Below are positions 1-7,527 of a stretch of DNA of 64,000 bases, in pieces. Made by a program: the position numbers and the translations under genes. How positions within the stretch are numbered: the first letter of the stretch is position 1; each line of letters begins with the position of its first letter. Where the stretch lies: positions 3,596,001 to 3,660,000 of the forward strand of contig NZ_CP071872.1 of NCBI RefSeq assembly GCF_022647665.1. Reading direction: 5' to 3'. A model generated the notes under the pieces. The model did not search any database and had not been told where the DNA came from. It worked only from the letters and a program-made list of their open reading frames with translations. This stretch comes from Streptomyces formicae. GTDB lineage: Bacteria; Actinomycetota; Actinomycetes; Streptomycetales; Streptomycetaceae.

Positions 1-2
1 GC

Positions 3-1001
3 GTGCCGGGACGCGGGGTGCCCACCGCCGCGGCGATGGGACGGCTCCGCGCCGCCGTGCACACGCTGTCCGACCTGGACCTGGAGCCCGACGAACTCCT
101 CGCCCGCCTCGACGACCTGGTACGCCGCCTCGCGAGGGACGAGGGCTCGGTGCACGACGGCCACCAGGGCGTACTGGGCGGAGCGGCGTGGGAAAGGGCG
201 TCCGGGACGCGGACGCCCCCGGTGGGGGAGGGGGCGGGATGCAGCTGCCTGTACGTGGTGTACGACCCCATCACCCAGTCCGCCTGCATGGCCGCGGCCG
301 GACATCCCGGCCCCGTCGTCGCCTTCCCGGACGGCACGGTGAAGAGCGTGGATCTGCCTGTCGCGGCGCCGCTCGGCCGGCCCGGACCCCTCTTCGAGAA
401 GTCGGAGATCGAACTGCCGGAGGGCTCGACGCTCGCCCTCTACACGCCGGGGCTTCTCCAGGCGCAGCAGGGCGAGGCCGGTGAGGCCCGGCTCGCGGAG
501 CTGCTCGCCAGGGCGCCGGGCTCCGTGCACGAGATCTCGCGCATGCTGACCGAGGCGCTGGTTCCCGACACGGCCGAGGGGGACGCGGCGGTGCTCGTCG
601 CCCGAACGCACGCACTGGGCCCGGGCCGGGTCGCGTCGTGGGACCTGCCGAGCGATCCGGCCGTCGTCTCCACGGCCCGGTCGCTCGTCACCCATCAGCT
701 CGAATCATGGGCGCTGGACGAGGCGGTGTTCACGACCGAGCTCATCGCCAGCGAGCTCGTCACCAACGCCATCCGGTACGCCAAGGCGCCCGTACGGCTG
801 CGCCTGATCCGCGATCAGGTGCTGACCTGCGAGGTGTCGGACGGCAGCAGCACGGCGCCGCGGCTGCGGCACGCGCGGACCACGGACGAGGGCGGCCGCG
901 GACTGCTCCTCGTCGCGCAGTGCTCGGAGCGCTGGGGCACCCGCTACACGGGGAGCGGCAAGACGATCTGGGCCGAGCAGAGCGTGGAGGACACTGTGTG
1001 A
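3..1001 (+). CDS. SpoIIE-type PP2C phosphatase/HATPase anti-sigma-like protein (5' partial)
   Basis: The gene is cut by the left window edge; the frame is open from the first base, so the GTG at position 3 is probably internal. Residues 1-200 of the fragment match the end of a SpoIIE/PP2C phosphatase domain. Residues about 215-330 form an RsbW-like HATPase with an N-box (ELIASELVTNAIRYA) and a GGRG lid. It aligns along its length with the C-terminal half of the 798-residue protein at 42629-45025. Relative to that paralogue, phosphatase metal-site residues look lost: TDGLVE reads TPGLLQ and TDDTALLL reads EGDAAVLV. The kinase half looks intact. Such proteins usually act in partner-switching control of sigma factors. 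The phosphatase being inactive is inference. Confidence 0.85.
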   Translation: MPGRGVPTAAAMGRLRAAVHTLSDLDLEPDELLARLDDLVRRLARDEGSVHDGHQGVLGGAAWERASGTRTPPVGEGAGCSCLYVVYDPITQSACMAAAGHPGPVVAFPDGTVKSVDLPVAAPLGRPGPLFEKSEIELPEGSTLALYTPGLLQAQQGEAGEARLAELLARAPGSVHEISRMLTEALVPDTAEGDAAVLVARTHALGPGRVASWDLPSDPAVVSTARSLVTHQLESWALDEAVFTTELIASELVTNAIRYAKAPVRLRLIRDQVLTCEVSDGSSTAPRLRHARTTDEGGRGLLLVAQCSERWGTRYTGSGKTIWAEQSVEDTV

Positions 1002-1040
1002 GCCGCGGCTCCGGGCTTACCGGCGCGCGTCGGTGGCATG

Positions 1041-1060
1041 GGCCGCCCCCGGTGGCGGCC
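1041..1060. terminator. hairpin between convergent genes
   Basis: GGCCGCC (1041-1047) pairs perfectly with GGCGGCC (1054-1060) across a 6-nt loop. It lies between the ends of the SpoIIE-type gene and the convergent TetR gene, so it could stop transcription from both sides. There is no U-tract, which is common in streptomycetes. Confidence 0.5.
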
Positions 1061-1062
1061 GT

Positions 1063-1812
1063 CTAGACGTTCCCGTCGGCGTCCGTCGCCGTCGCCGTCT
1101 CCATCGCCGCGAGGCGCTGGAGCCATTCGCGCAGCAGGCCGGCCTCGGCGGGTGACAGCGCCTCGCCGAGATCCGGCAGTACGGCGGCGAGGGCGATGGC
1201 CCGCGCGGCGGGAGTGTCAGGGCCGTCCGCCGGACGGGGCCCGGTGGTGAGGGCGGCGAGCACGATGTCGCGGGTGCGGGCGGACAGGTCGCCGTCCCGT
1301 CCTCCGGCCGGATCCGTGATCAGGGTGAGGGCGACACCGACGCTGGCGGCCTGGACCATCTGCGCAGCGGTGGCGACCGGTACGCGCAGCCGGCCGGCCC
1401 TGGCGACCCGTTCCAGCATGCCGACGAGCACCGCGTGGGCGTCCTCCGCTGCCGCGGGGCGCTCACCGGGGCGGACGGCGCCGTACATCAGTACGTAGAA
1501 CGACGGATGGGTCAGGCCGAAGTCGATGTGCAGGTCCCAGCCGCGCCGCAGGTCCTCGACCGGGTCCTCGGTGGCGGTGAGCGTCTGCTTGCCCGCCAGA
1601 TAGCGCTCGAACCCGTACGCCGTGACGGCGTCCAGCAGCCCCTTCTTGTCCCCGAAGAGCCGGTAGAGCGTGGGGGCCTGGACGCCGGCCGCCTGGGCCA
1701 CGGCGCGTGTGGAGACCGCGTCGCTGCCGCCCTCGGCCAGCAGCTCGGCCGCGGCGACGAGGATCCGCTCGCGGGTGTCGGCGGATCTCTCGGAGATTTT
1801 TTCGGCGGTCAT
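1063..1812 (-). CDS. TetR/AcrR family transcriptional regulator
   Basis: This 249-residue protein has an N-terminal TetR DNA-binding domain (residues about 12-60). The helix-turn-helix reads VSTRAVAQAAGVQAPTLYRL and is followed by the usual FGDKKGLLDAV. The C-terminal two thirds is a divergent ligand-binding domain with no recognisable specificity. It is transcribed away from the aldo/keto reductase at 1913. The 100-bp gap between them carries two overlapping palindromes (1837-1877) that are good candidate operators. It probably represses itself and the reductase, as is common for divergent TetR pairs; the inducing ligand cannot be read from sequence. Confidence 0.9.
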   Translation of the reverse strand: MTAEKISERSADTRERILVAAAELLAEGGSDAVSTRAVAQAAGVQAPTLYRLFGDKKGLLDAVTAYGFERYLAGKQTLTATEDPVEDLRRGWDLHIDFGLTHPSFYVLMYGAVRPGERPAAAEDAHAVLVGMLERVARAGRLRVPVATAAQMVQAASVGVALTLITDPAGGRDGDLSARTRDIVLAALTTGPRPADGPDTPAARAIALAAVLPDLGEALSPAEAGLLREWLQRLAAMETATATDADGNV

Positions 1813-1836
1813 GGAATCAACGCTACCCGGAACCCT

Positions 1837-1877
1837 GTTAGCATCGATGACATCGACGCTAACGGTATAGCGTTAGC
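1837..1877. promoter_or_regulatory. two overlapping palindromic operators (candidate TetR sites)
   Basis: Positions 1837-1863 hold a 27-bp near-perfect palindrome with arms GTTAGC and GCTAAC and inner ATCGA/ATCGA-type symmetry. Positions 1858-1877 form a second palindrome, GCTAACG-GTATAG-CGTTAGC, that shares its left arm with the first. The site lies 24 bp upstream of the TetR start and 35 bp upstream of the reductase start, so bound repressor would cover both promoters. Binding by the neighbouring TetR protein is inference. Confidence 0.75.
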
Positions 1878-1912
1878 GGAGCTACCGACGCTGCGCGATT
1901 GGATCGCTCTCT

Positions 1913-2908
1913 GTGAACACCCGCATCCTCGGCACCGACGGCCCGGCGGTCTCCTCCCTCGGACTGGGACTCATGGGCATGTCGGACCTGTACGGACCGG
2001 CCGACGAGGCCGAGTCCATCGCCACCGTCCACGCCGCGCTCGACGCCGGCCTCACCCTGCTCGACACCGGCGACTTCTACGGCATGGGCCACAACGAGCT
2101 GCTGCTGCGCGACGCCCTGCGCGGCCGCAGCCGCGAGAACGCCGTGATCAGCGTCAAGTTCGGCGGCCTGCGCGACGCCCTCGGCGGCTGGAACGGCTAC
2201 GACGGCCGTCCCGCGGCCGTCAAGAACTTCCTCGCCTACTCGCTGCGCCGCCTCGGCACGGACCACATCGACATCTACCGCCCCGCCCGGCTCGACCCGG
2301 ACGTGCCGATCGAGGAGACCGTCGGCGCCATCGCCGAGATGGTCCAGGCCGGTCTGGTCCGCCACATCGGCCTCTCCGAGGTCGGCGCCGACTCACTGCG
2401 CCGCGCCCAGGCCGTGCACCCCATCGCCGACCTCCAGATCGAGTACTCGCTGCTCTCCCGCGGCATCGAGGAGTCGATCCTGCCCACCGCACGCGAACTG
2501 GGCATCGGCATCACCGCGTACGGCGTCCTCTCCCGCGGCCTGCTCTCCGGCCACTGGAACAGGGACCGCGAGCTGACCGCCCAGGACTTCCGCGGCATCA
2601 GCCCGCGCTTCCAGGGCGACAACCTCGACCGCAACCTCGCCCTGGTCGAGGCGCTGCGCAAGATCGCCGAGGCGAAGGGTGCCACCGTCGCCCAGATCGC
2701 CATCGCCTGGGTCGCCGCCCAGGGCGGGGACATCGTGCCGCTCGTCGGCGCCCGCCGCCGTGAGCGCCTGTCCGAGGCGCTCGGGGCCGAGGCCGTGAGC
2801 CTCACCGAGGCCGATCTCGCGGCGATCGAGCAGGCCGTTCCGGCCGGCGCCGCGGCCGGCACGCGCTATGCGGCGCCCCTCATGAACCACCTCGACAGCG
2901 AGCGCTGA
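1913..2908 (+). CDS. aldo/keto reductase (variant active site)
   Basis: This 331-residue TIM-barrel protein belongs to the aldo/keto reductase superfamily (AKR13-like). Three catalytic-tetrad positions are visible: Asp51 and Tyr56 in the DTGDFYG stretch, and Lys82 in VISVKFGG. The motif that normally carries the catalytic histidine (YYQHRVDP) reads YRPARLDP, which puts Ala125 at the His position. The GTG start is supported by the family-typical N-terminus (V/MNTRILGTDG). The ribosome-binding site is weak. The NADPH-binding C-terminal segment (GARRRERLSEAL) is present. It is divergent from a TetR regulator and probably induced by that regulator's ligand. The substrate is unknown; His loss could mean altered chemistry. 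Confidence 0.88.
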   Translation: MNTRILGTDGPAVSSLGLGLMGMSDLYGPADEAESIATVHAALDAGLTLLDTGDFYGMGHNELLLRDALRGRSRENAVISVKFGGLRDALGGWNGYDGRPAAVKNFLAYSLRRLGTDHIDIYRPARLDPDVPIEETVGAIAEMVQAGLVRHIGLSEVGADSLRRAQAVHPIADLQIEYSLLSRGIEESILPTARELGIGITAYGVLSRGLLSGHWNRDRELTAQDFRGISPRFQGDNLDRNLALVEALRKIAEAKGATVAQIAIAWVAAQGGDIVPLVGARRRERLSEALGAEAVSLTEADLAAIEQAVPAGAAAGTRYAAPLMNHLDSER

Positions 2909-2923
2909 CCCGGCGCTCGCGCG

Positions 2924-2999
2924 GCGGCACCGGTCATCCTCCCCCGGTTCCGGTGCCGCCCGGCCGCCGGGCGCCGTCCCGAGCAGGACGGTGCCCGGC
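2924..2999 (+). terminator. two tandem strong hairpins
   Basis: The first stem pairs GCGGCACCGG (2924-2933) with CCGGTGCCGC (2950-2959), a perfect 10 bp. The second pairs positions 2966-2979 with 2986-2999 (13 of 14 bp, 6-nt loop). They follow the aldo/keto reductase stop codon by 16 bp. They probably separate its transcription from the SDR gene beginning at 3034. Confidence 0.65.
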
Positions 3000-3033
3000 G
3001 GCGCCCTCCCACCCCCACCCCGGAGCCGCACCC

Positions 3034-3927
3034 ATGTCCGCCATCCCGACCTACGTCGTACTCGTCACCGGAGCCGCCACCGGCATCGGCAACCTGACCG
3101 CCCGTACGCTCGCCGACGCGGGCCACACCGTCTACGCCTCCATGCGCGACCCCCACGGCCGCAACGCCGAGCGCTCCAAGGCCCTGGAGGAGCACGCCGC
3201 GGCGGGCCCCGGCGCCCTGCACGTCATCGAACTGGACGTGCTCTCCCAGGAGTCCGCCCAGCAGGACGCGAACGCGATCACCGAGGCCGAAGGCCGGCTG
3301 GACGCGGTCGTCCACAATGCGGGCCGCCTCGTCATCGGCGTCACCGAGGCATTCTCCGCCCAGGAGGTCCTCGACGTCCTCGACAGCAACGCGGTCGGCG
3401 CGCTGCGCGTCAACCGCGCCGTCCTGCCGCACTTCCGCGCCCGCGGCGAGGGCCTGCTGCTGTACGTCGGCAGCGTGACCAGCCGTATCAACTCGCCCTT
3501 CCAGGGCCCGTACGTCGCCGCCAAGGCGGCCCTGGACGCGCTGGCCCAGGCCACCGCGTTCGAGACGGTCCGCTACGGCATCGACACCAGCATCGTGATG
3601 CCCGGCGCCTTCACCGACGGCACGGACCACTTCGCCGGCGCGGCGGGCCCCGCCGACCAGGAGCGGGAGGCCGCGTACGACCGACTGGCGGGCCTCCCCG
3701 AGCAGTTGGCCGCCCGCCTGGAGACCCTGGTCCCCGAAGGCACCGCCGTCGACCCGCAGACCGTGGCCGACGAGGTGGCCCGCATCCTCGCCCTCCCCGC
3801 AGGCACCCGCCCCTTCCGCAGCGTCGTCGACTTCCAGCACCACGGAGCCGAGCAGATCAACGAGGTCGCCGAACGCATGCAGGCCGACCTCATGAACCGC
3901 ATGGGCATCGGCGACCTGCACCGCTGA
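3034..3927 (+). CDS. short-chain dehydrogenase/reductase
   Basis: This 297-residue classical SDR has the cofactor-binding TGAATGIG near residues 10-17, NAG in HNAGRLV, and the catalytic YVAAK tyrosine-lysine pair with an upstream serine in GSVTS. It should catalyse NAD(P)-dependent oxidation or reduction of a hydroxyl/carbonyl group; the substrate is not evident. The ATG at 3034 is preferred over upstream in-frame codons because it begins directly before the first beta strand (YVVLVTGAA). It follows the aldo/keto reductase but is separated from it by two strong hairpins, so co-transcription is uncertain. Its end converges with the DUF2470 gene. Confidence 0.9.
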   Translation: MSAIPTYVVLVTGAATGIGNLTARTLADAGHTVYASMRDPHGRNAERSKALEEHAAAGPGALHVIELDVLSQESAQQDANAITEAEGRLDAVVHNAGRLVIGVTEAFSAQEVLDVLDSNAVGALRVNRAVLPHFRARGEGLLLYVGSVTSRINSPFQGPYVAAKAALDALAQATAFETVRYGIDTSIVMPGAFTDGTDHFAGAAGPADQEREAAYDRLAGLPEQLAARLETLVPEGTAVDPQTVADEVARILALPAGTRPFRSVVDFQHHGAEQINEVAERMQADLMNRMGIGDLHR

Positions 3928-3965
3928 GCGAGGGCGGCGACCATAGCCCGGGCCGTGGCGCGGCT

Positions 3966-4730
3966 CTAGTGGCTCAGCCGCCGGCGGCTGTGCGGGCAGG
4001 TGTGGGCGGCGGTGAGCAGCTGGTGGATCCGTTCGCCGAGCTGTTCGGCGCGCGTCAGCGGAGCCGGGAAGACGATCCGCAGGTCGCCGTGGCCGCGGGT
4101 GTACTCGCAGCGCAGTGTGATCCCGTAGCGGTCGAGCGCGAAGGGCGTGACGCGGACGGCACCGTTGAGGGGGTACGCGCCGGCCAGTGCGGCCAGTTGT
4201 GCGACCACGTCGGCGTGGTCGTCGGTGAGATGCGTCAGCAGCGCGGCTTCCTCGCGGGCCAGCGGGTCTGCCTCGGCCAGGACGACTTCGTCGAGGCCGA
4301 CGGTGGCGGTGGCTTCGGCCGTTTCGATGGTCGCGCGTGCGGTGTCGAGGCGGAGCGCGTAGCCGTCGGCTTCGCCGCTGCCGTCGGTTGCGTGGTCCGT
4401 GTCGGACGGACGGTCCGGACCGGCGGGGGAGAGCCAGCCCGAGAGGGTGACCCGGGCGCGTACCCGGTCCCGTACGGCGGTGGGGGCGACGTCGGTGAAG
4501 TGCAGCAGCGCGGCCACGGAGCCGCGCGGTGCGCACGCGACCTCGGCCGCCAGCGGGCTGCCGCCCGGCGGAAGGAGTCGCAGCTGCCCCTTGGAGTTGA
4601 CCGTGTGCGCATCGATGAGGTCGTAGATCCGGCGATGGGTGGTCAGGGTCAGCGAGGTGGCGCCGGTGAGCACCGTACGGATGCGCTCCGCGCTGCTCGG
4701 CACGGGCACGCGGGCTTCTGTGAGGCTCAT
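3966..4730 (-). CDS. DUF2470 domain protein, iron-box regulated
   Basis: This is a 254-residue protein. The C-terminal part (about residues 170-245) matches the DUF2470 domain (HLTDDHADVV... region), which also forms part of HugZ-type haem-binding/haem-degrading proteins. The N-terminal half resembles a pyridoxamine-oxidase-like split-barrel region. The ATG at 4730 is chosen because GGAG lies 5 nt upstream; a GTG at 4736 is in frame but overlaps that site. A near-perfect DmdR/IdeR iron box sits at 4741-4759, immediately upstream. This suggests repression when iron is plentiful and a role in iron or haem handling. The family link is known; the haem role here is inference. Confidence 0.8.
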   Translation of the reverse strand: MSLTEARVPVPSSAERIRTVLTGATSLTLTTHRRIYDLIDAHTVNSKGQLRLLPPGGSPLAAEVACAPRGSVAALLHFTDVAPTAVRDRVRARVTLSGWLSPAGPDRPSDTDHATDGSGEADGYALRLDTARATIETAEATATVGLDEVVLAEADPLAREEAALLTHLTDDHADVVAQLAALAGAYPLNGAVRVTPFALDRYGITLRCEYTRGHGDLRIVFPAPLTRAEQLGERIHQLLTAAHTCPHSRRRLSH

Positions 4731-4740
4731 GCACACTCCA

Positions 4741-4759
4741 TTAGGTTAGGCTTACCTAA
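4741..4759. promoter_or_regulatory. iron box (DmdR1/IdeR-type operator)
   Basis: TTAGGTTAGGCTTACCTAA differs at one position from the actinobacterial iron-box consensus TTAGGTTAGGCTAACCTAA. It lies 11 bp upstream of the DUF2470 ATG, directly before the ribosome-binding site. A DtxR-family repressor with ferrous iron would be expected to bind it. Confidence 0.88.
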
Positions 4760-4844
4760 GTTAGCCCATCGTACCCGTCACCAGCACACGCACACCCCTC
4801 AACACCTCCTTGGCCCCTGACGGATCCCCCGATACGTTCGCCCC

Positions 4845-5687
4845 ATGCAACGCGTCAGCGCGGTCCTCATCGACATCGACGGCGTGCTCACCGTCTCCTG
4901 GCGGCCGCTGCCGGGAGCCGTCGAGGCGATGCGGCGCCTCCGCGACACCGGCATCCCGCTGGCGCTGCTCACCAACACCACCTCGCGCACCCGGGCTTCG
5001 ATCGCGGCAGTCCTGGCCGAAGGCGGATTCCCCGTCACCGCCGACGACATCCTCACCGCCCCGGCCGTGACCGCCGCGTACCTCACCGAGCACGCGCCCG
5101 GAGCCCGCTGTCTGCTGCTCAACAGCGGCGACATCCGGGAGGACTTCGCGGGCGTCCGCCTGGTGGACCCCGATGACGACGGTGCCGAGGGTGACGGCGC
5201 CGAGGGCGACGGCGCCGAGGGTGACAGCTCGGCTCCGGACGTGATCGTCGTCGGAGGCGCGGGACCCGAATTCGGATACGCGGCGCTCAACCGCGCCTTC
5301 ACCCACCTCCAGCGCGGCGCCCGCCTCGTCGCGATGCACCGCAACCTGTACTGGCGCACGGACGCGGGGCTGCAACTCGACACGGGCGCCTTCCTGCTGG
5401 GCCTGGAACGTGCCGCCCGCGTCGAGGCCGAGGTGACCGGCAAACCCGCCGAGGCGTTCTTCGCCACCGCGGTGGAGCGCCTCGGCTGCGCCATGGGGGA
5501 CGCCCTCATGGTGGGCGACGACATCGAGTCCGATGTGCTCGCGGCACAGCAGCACGGGCTCACCGGCGTTCTCGTCAGGACCGGCAAGTACCTGCCCGAG
5601 ACCCACCGGGCGGCGTCCGGCACGCCGGACCACGTCCTGGACTCGTTCGCGGACCTCCCCGCCCTCCTGGAACGCCTGACCCCCTGA
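4845..5687 (+). CDS. HAD-superfamily (IIA) hydrolase
   Basis: This 280-residue phosphatase-like protein has HAD motif I DIDGVLT (residues 9-15), motif II LLTNT (about 44-48), the GKP lysine (about 199-201) and motif IV GDDIESDV. It matches the HAD-IIA type, which includes nucleotide/sugar phosphatases and the LHPP phospholysine/phosphohistidine phosphatase. About residues 110-127 hold a low-complexity acidic insert made of three DGAEG-type repeats, encoded by a short tandem repeat near 5178-5226. The insert lies on the cap/core boundary and is unlikely to be catalytic. It is transcribed divergently from the iron-regulated gene. The exact substrate is unknown. Confidence 0.88.
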   Translation: MQRVSAVLIDIDGVLTVSWRPLPGAVEAMRRLRDTGIPLALLTNTTSRTRASIAAVLAEGGFPVTADDILTAPAVTAAYLTEHAPGARCLLLNSGDIREDFAGVRLVDPDDDGAEGDGAEGDGAEGDSSAPDVIVVGGAGPEFGYAALNRAFTHLQRGARLVAMHRNLYWRTDAGLQLDTGAFLLGLERAARVEAEVTGKPAEAFFATAVERLGCAMGDALMVGDDIESDVLAAQQHGLTGVLVRTGKYLPETHRAASGTPDHVLDSFADLPALLERLTP

Positions 5688-5699
5688 CGGCGGCGGGCG

Positions 5700-5825
5700 C
5701 GTCGCCGGACCCACGCGGACAGAGACCGACACGAACGAACAACCGGACCGACTGAGCAGCCGAACCGGCTGACCAGCGAACCGGCTCAACCCCCCGAACC
5801 GACTCAATCCCCGAACCGACAGAGG
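5700..5825 (+). repeat. imperfect GAACCG-rich direct repeats upstream of RibD-like gene
   Basis: Five or so degenerate copies of a GAACCGRCT-like unit occur between 5736 and 5820, in a 144-bp gap. No gene or clear promoter is visible apart from the ribosome-binding site AGAGG just before the ATG at 5832. Confidence 0.45.
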
Positions 5826-5831
5826 TGGACC

Positions 5832-6374
5832 ATGGGCAAGCTGCTGTACTCGGCCGCCATGTCGCTGGACGGCTTCATCGCCGGCCCCGGCGGCGACATG
5901 TCCTGGATGACCGGGTACCTCGGGCCGAATCCGACCGTGGACGACCTCGTCCCCGACGTCGGCGCGCTGCTCGTCGGCAACCGAACCTTCCGCGGCGACG
6001 ATCCGTACAAGGACACCGAGCACGAGGGCGAGGCGTTCGGCGGCGCCTGGAGCGGGCCGCAGTTCGTGCTCACCCACCACGCCCCGGACACCCCGGTGCC
6101 GGGCGTCACCTTCGTCGGCGACCTCGGCAGCGGCGTCGCAGCGGCCAAGGAAGCCGCGGGCGACAAGTACGTCAGCGTCCTCGGCGCCGACGTCGCCCGG
6201 CAGTGCCTGGAGGCGGGGCTGCTGGACGAGGTCCTCGTCTGTATCCCACCCGTCCTGCTCGGCGACGGTGTCCGCCTCTTCGACCACCCGGGCGGTGCCC
6301 AGGTGAAACTCGAACGCCTGAGCGTGACCCATGTCCCGCACGCCACCAACCTGTGGTTCCGCGTCCTGCGCTGA
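5832..6374 (+). CDS. dihydrofolate reductase-family (RibD C-terminal) protein
   Basis: This 180-residue protein has the RibD_C/dihydrofolate-reductase-like fold signature. It starts GKLLYSAAMSLDGFIAG, continues with LLVGNRTF, and ends with GADVARQCLEAGLLDE and PVLLGDGVRLF. Stand-alone proteins of this kind are NADPH-dependent reductases of unknown physiological substrate and are very common in Streptomyces. AGAGGTGG upstream of the ATG is a good ribosome-binding site. It stands alone between the HAD and Usp genes, both on the same strand, with gaps of over 100 bp. Confidence 0.88.
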   Translation: MGKLLYSAAMSLDGFIAGPGGDMSWMTGYLGPNPTVDDLVPDVGALLVGNRTFRGDDPYKDTEHEGEAFGGAWSGPQFVLTHHAPDTPVPGVTFVGDLGSGVAAAKEAAGDKYVSVLGADVARQCLEAGLLDEVLVCIPPVLLGDGVRLFDHPGGAQVKLERLSVTHVPHATNLWFRVLR

Positions 6375-6487
6375 GCCGCCGGCGCGCGTCCCCGCGGCGC
6401 GGGGCCACCGCATCGCGGTGCCACCACCACGATGCGATGGTGAAGGAGAACCCCCTCCCAGCGGTCGCAAGGAAGGCGGTGGCGAGG

Positions 6488-7408
6488 ATGGAGTCACCCC
6501 TGGTCATAGGGATAGACGGGTCCCCGCCCAGCATCGAGGCCGTGGACTGGGCGGTGTCCGAGGCGGCCCTCCGCGGCCTCGCGGTCCGCCTGGTGTACGC
6601 ATCCAGGTGGCAGCGGTACGAGGGAGCCGTCGCGCAGGATCCCACCGAGCGCCCCTCGGAGCAGGACCTCATCGACGCGCTGGTCGCGGACGCCGTGCAG
6701 CGCGCCCGCCGCCGCAACGCCGACGTGCGGATCGCCACCGACGTCCTCGCGGAGGACACCGTGATGGCACTGGTCAACGAGAGCCGGCACGCCGCGATGG
6801 TGGTCATCGGATCGCGCGGCAGGGGTGGTCTCGCCGGACTGCTGCTGGGGTCGGTGTCGCTGGGCGTGGCGGCCCGTGCCCACTGCCCGGTGGTCGTGGT
6901 GCGCGGCGACAAGGCGGGGCGCGAAAGCACCCACGGCCGCGTCCTGCTCGGCGTCGCCGACGCGGGCGAGGGGGCCGACGCCACCCGTTTCGCCTTCCAG
7001 GAGGCGGCGAAGCGCCGTTGCGAGCTCGAAGCGGTCCGTGCGTGGCGCCGCCCCGTGCGCGAGGTGCTGCGCCGGACCGTCGGCCATCCGCGGCCCGCCG
7101 ACGACCCCGGCGCGTACCACGAGGAAGGGGCGGCCGCCCAGATCGAGGCTGCCGTCGCCGAGGGCGTACGGGATCATCCCGGGCTCGCCCTGCGCCGCTC
7201 CGCCGTCGAAGGCCCCCCGCACAAGGTGCTGGTGCAGCGCAGCGCGGCCGCGGACCTGGTGGTCGTCGGGGCGCGGCACCGCCAGGGCCACTTCGGACTC
7301 CAGATCGGCAGAGTGGCACACGCGGTGCTCCACCACGGCGAATGCCCCGTCGCCGTGGTCCCGGAGCACGACGAGCCCTCGACCACAGCCGCCGCCCACG
7401 AGATCTGA
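6488..7408 (+). CDS. universal stress protein, two Usp domains
   Basis: This protein of about 306 residues carries two tandem UspA domains. Domain 1 begins PLVIGIDGSPPSIEAV and ends with the ATP-binding loop GSRGRGGLAGLLLGSVS. Domain 2 ends GARHRQGHFGLQIGRV, where the loop is less canonical but keeps the G-x2-G-x9-G spacing approximately. Tandem Usp proteins act in the cytoplasm in stress and dormancy responses, sensing ATP. The start is uncertain: ATG 6488 follows GGAAGG at 6471-6476, while ATG 6437 is in frame but lacks a ribosome-binding site. It appears monocistronic. Confidence 0.87.
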   Translation: MESPLVIGIDGSPPSIEAVDWAVSEAALRGLAVRLVYASRWQRYEGAVAQDPTERPSEQDLIDALVADAVQRARRRNADVRIATDVLAEDTVMALVNESRHAAMVVIGSRGRGGLAGLLLGSVSLGVAARAHCPVVVVRGDKAGRESTHGRVLLGVADAGEGADATRFAFQEAAKRRCELEAVRAWRRPVREVLRRTVGHPRPADDPGAYHEEGAAAQIEAAVAEGVRDHPGLALRRSAVEGPPHKVLVQRSAAADLVVVGARHRQGHFGLQIGRVAHAVLHHGECPVAVVPEHDEPSTTAAAHEI

Positions 7409-7527
7409 GCAACGGCACGGCGTCGAACCGCACGGCGTTGAACGGCACGGCGCGGCACCACGTATAGACGGTGGGGCCCCGGCTCTCGGGGCGCCCGCAC
7501 AGCTGGTGACACCGTGTCGCTACGACC

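Noticed and set aside
2866..4734. Long leftward open frame (622 codons) over the SDR and DUF2470 genes
   Set aside because: Its codon pattern is the antisense shadow of GC-rich genes; the product is low-complexity Arg/Gly/Val-rich and the real SDR and DUF2470 proteins explain the region.
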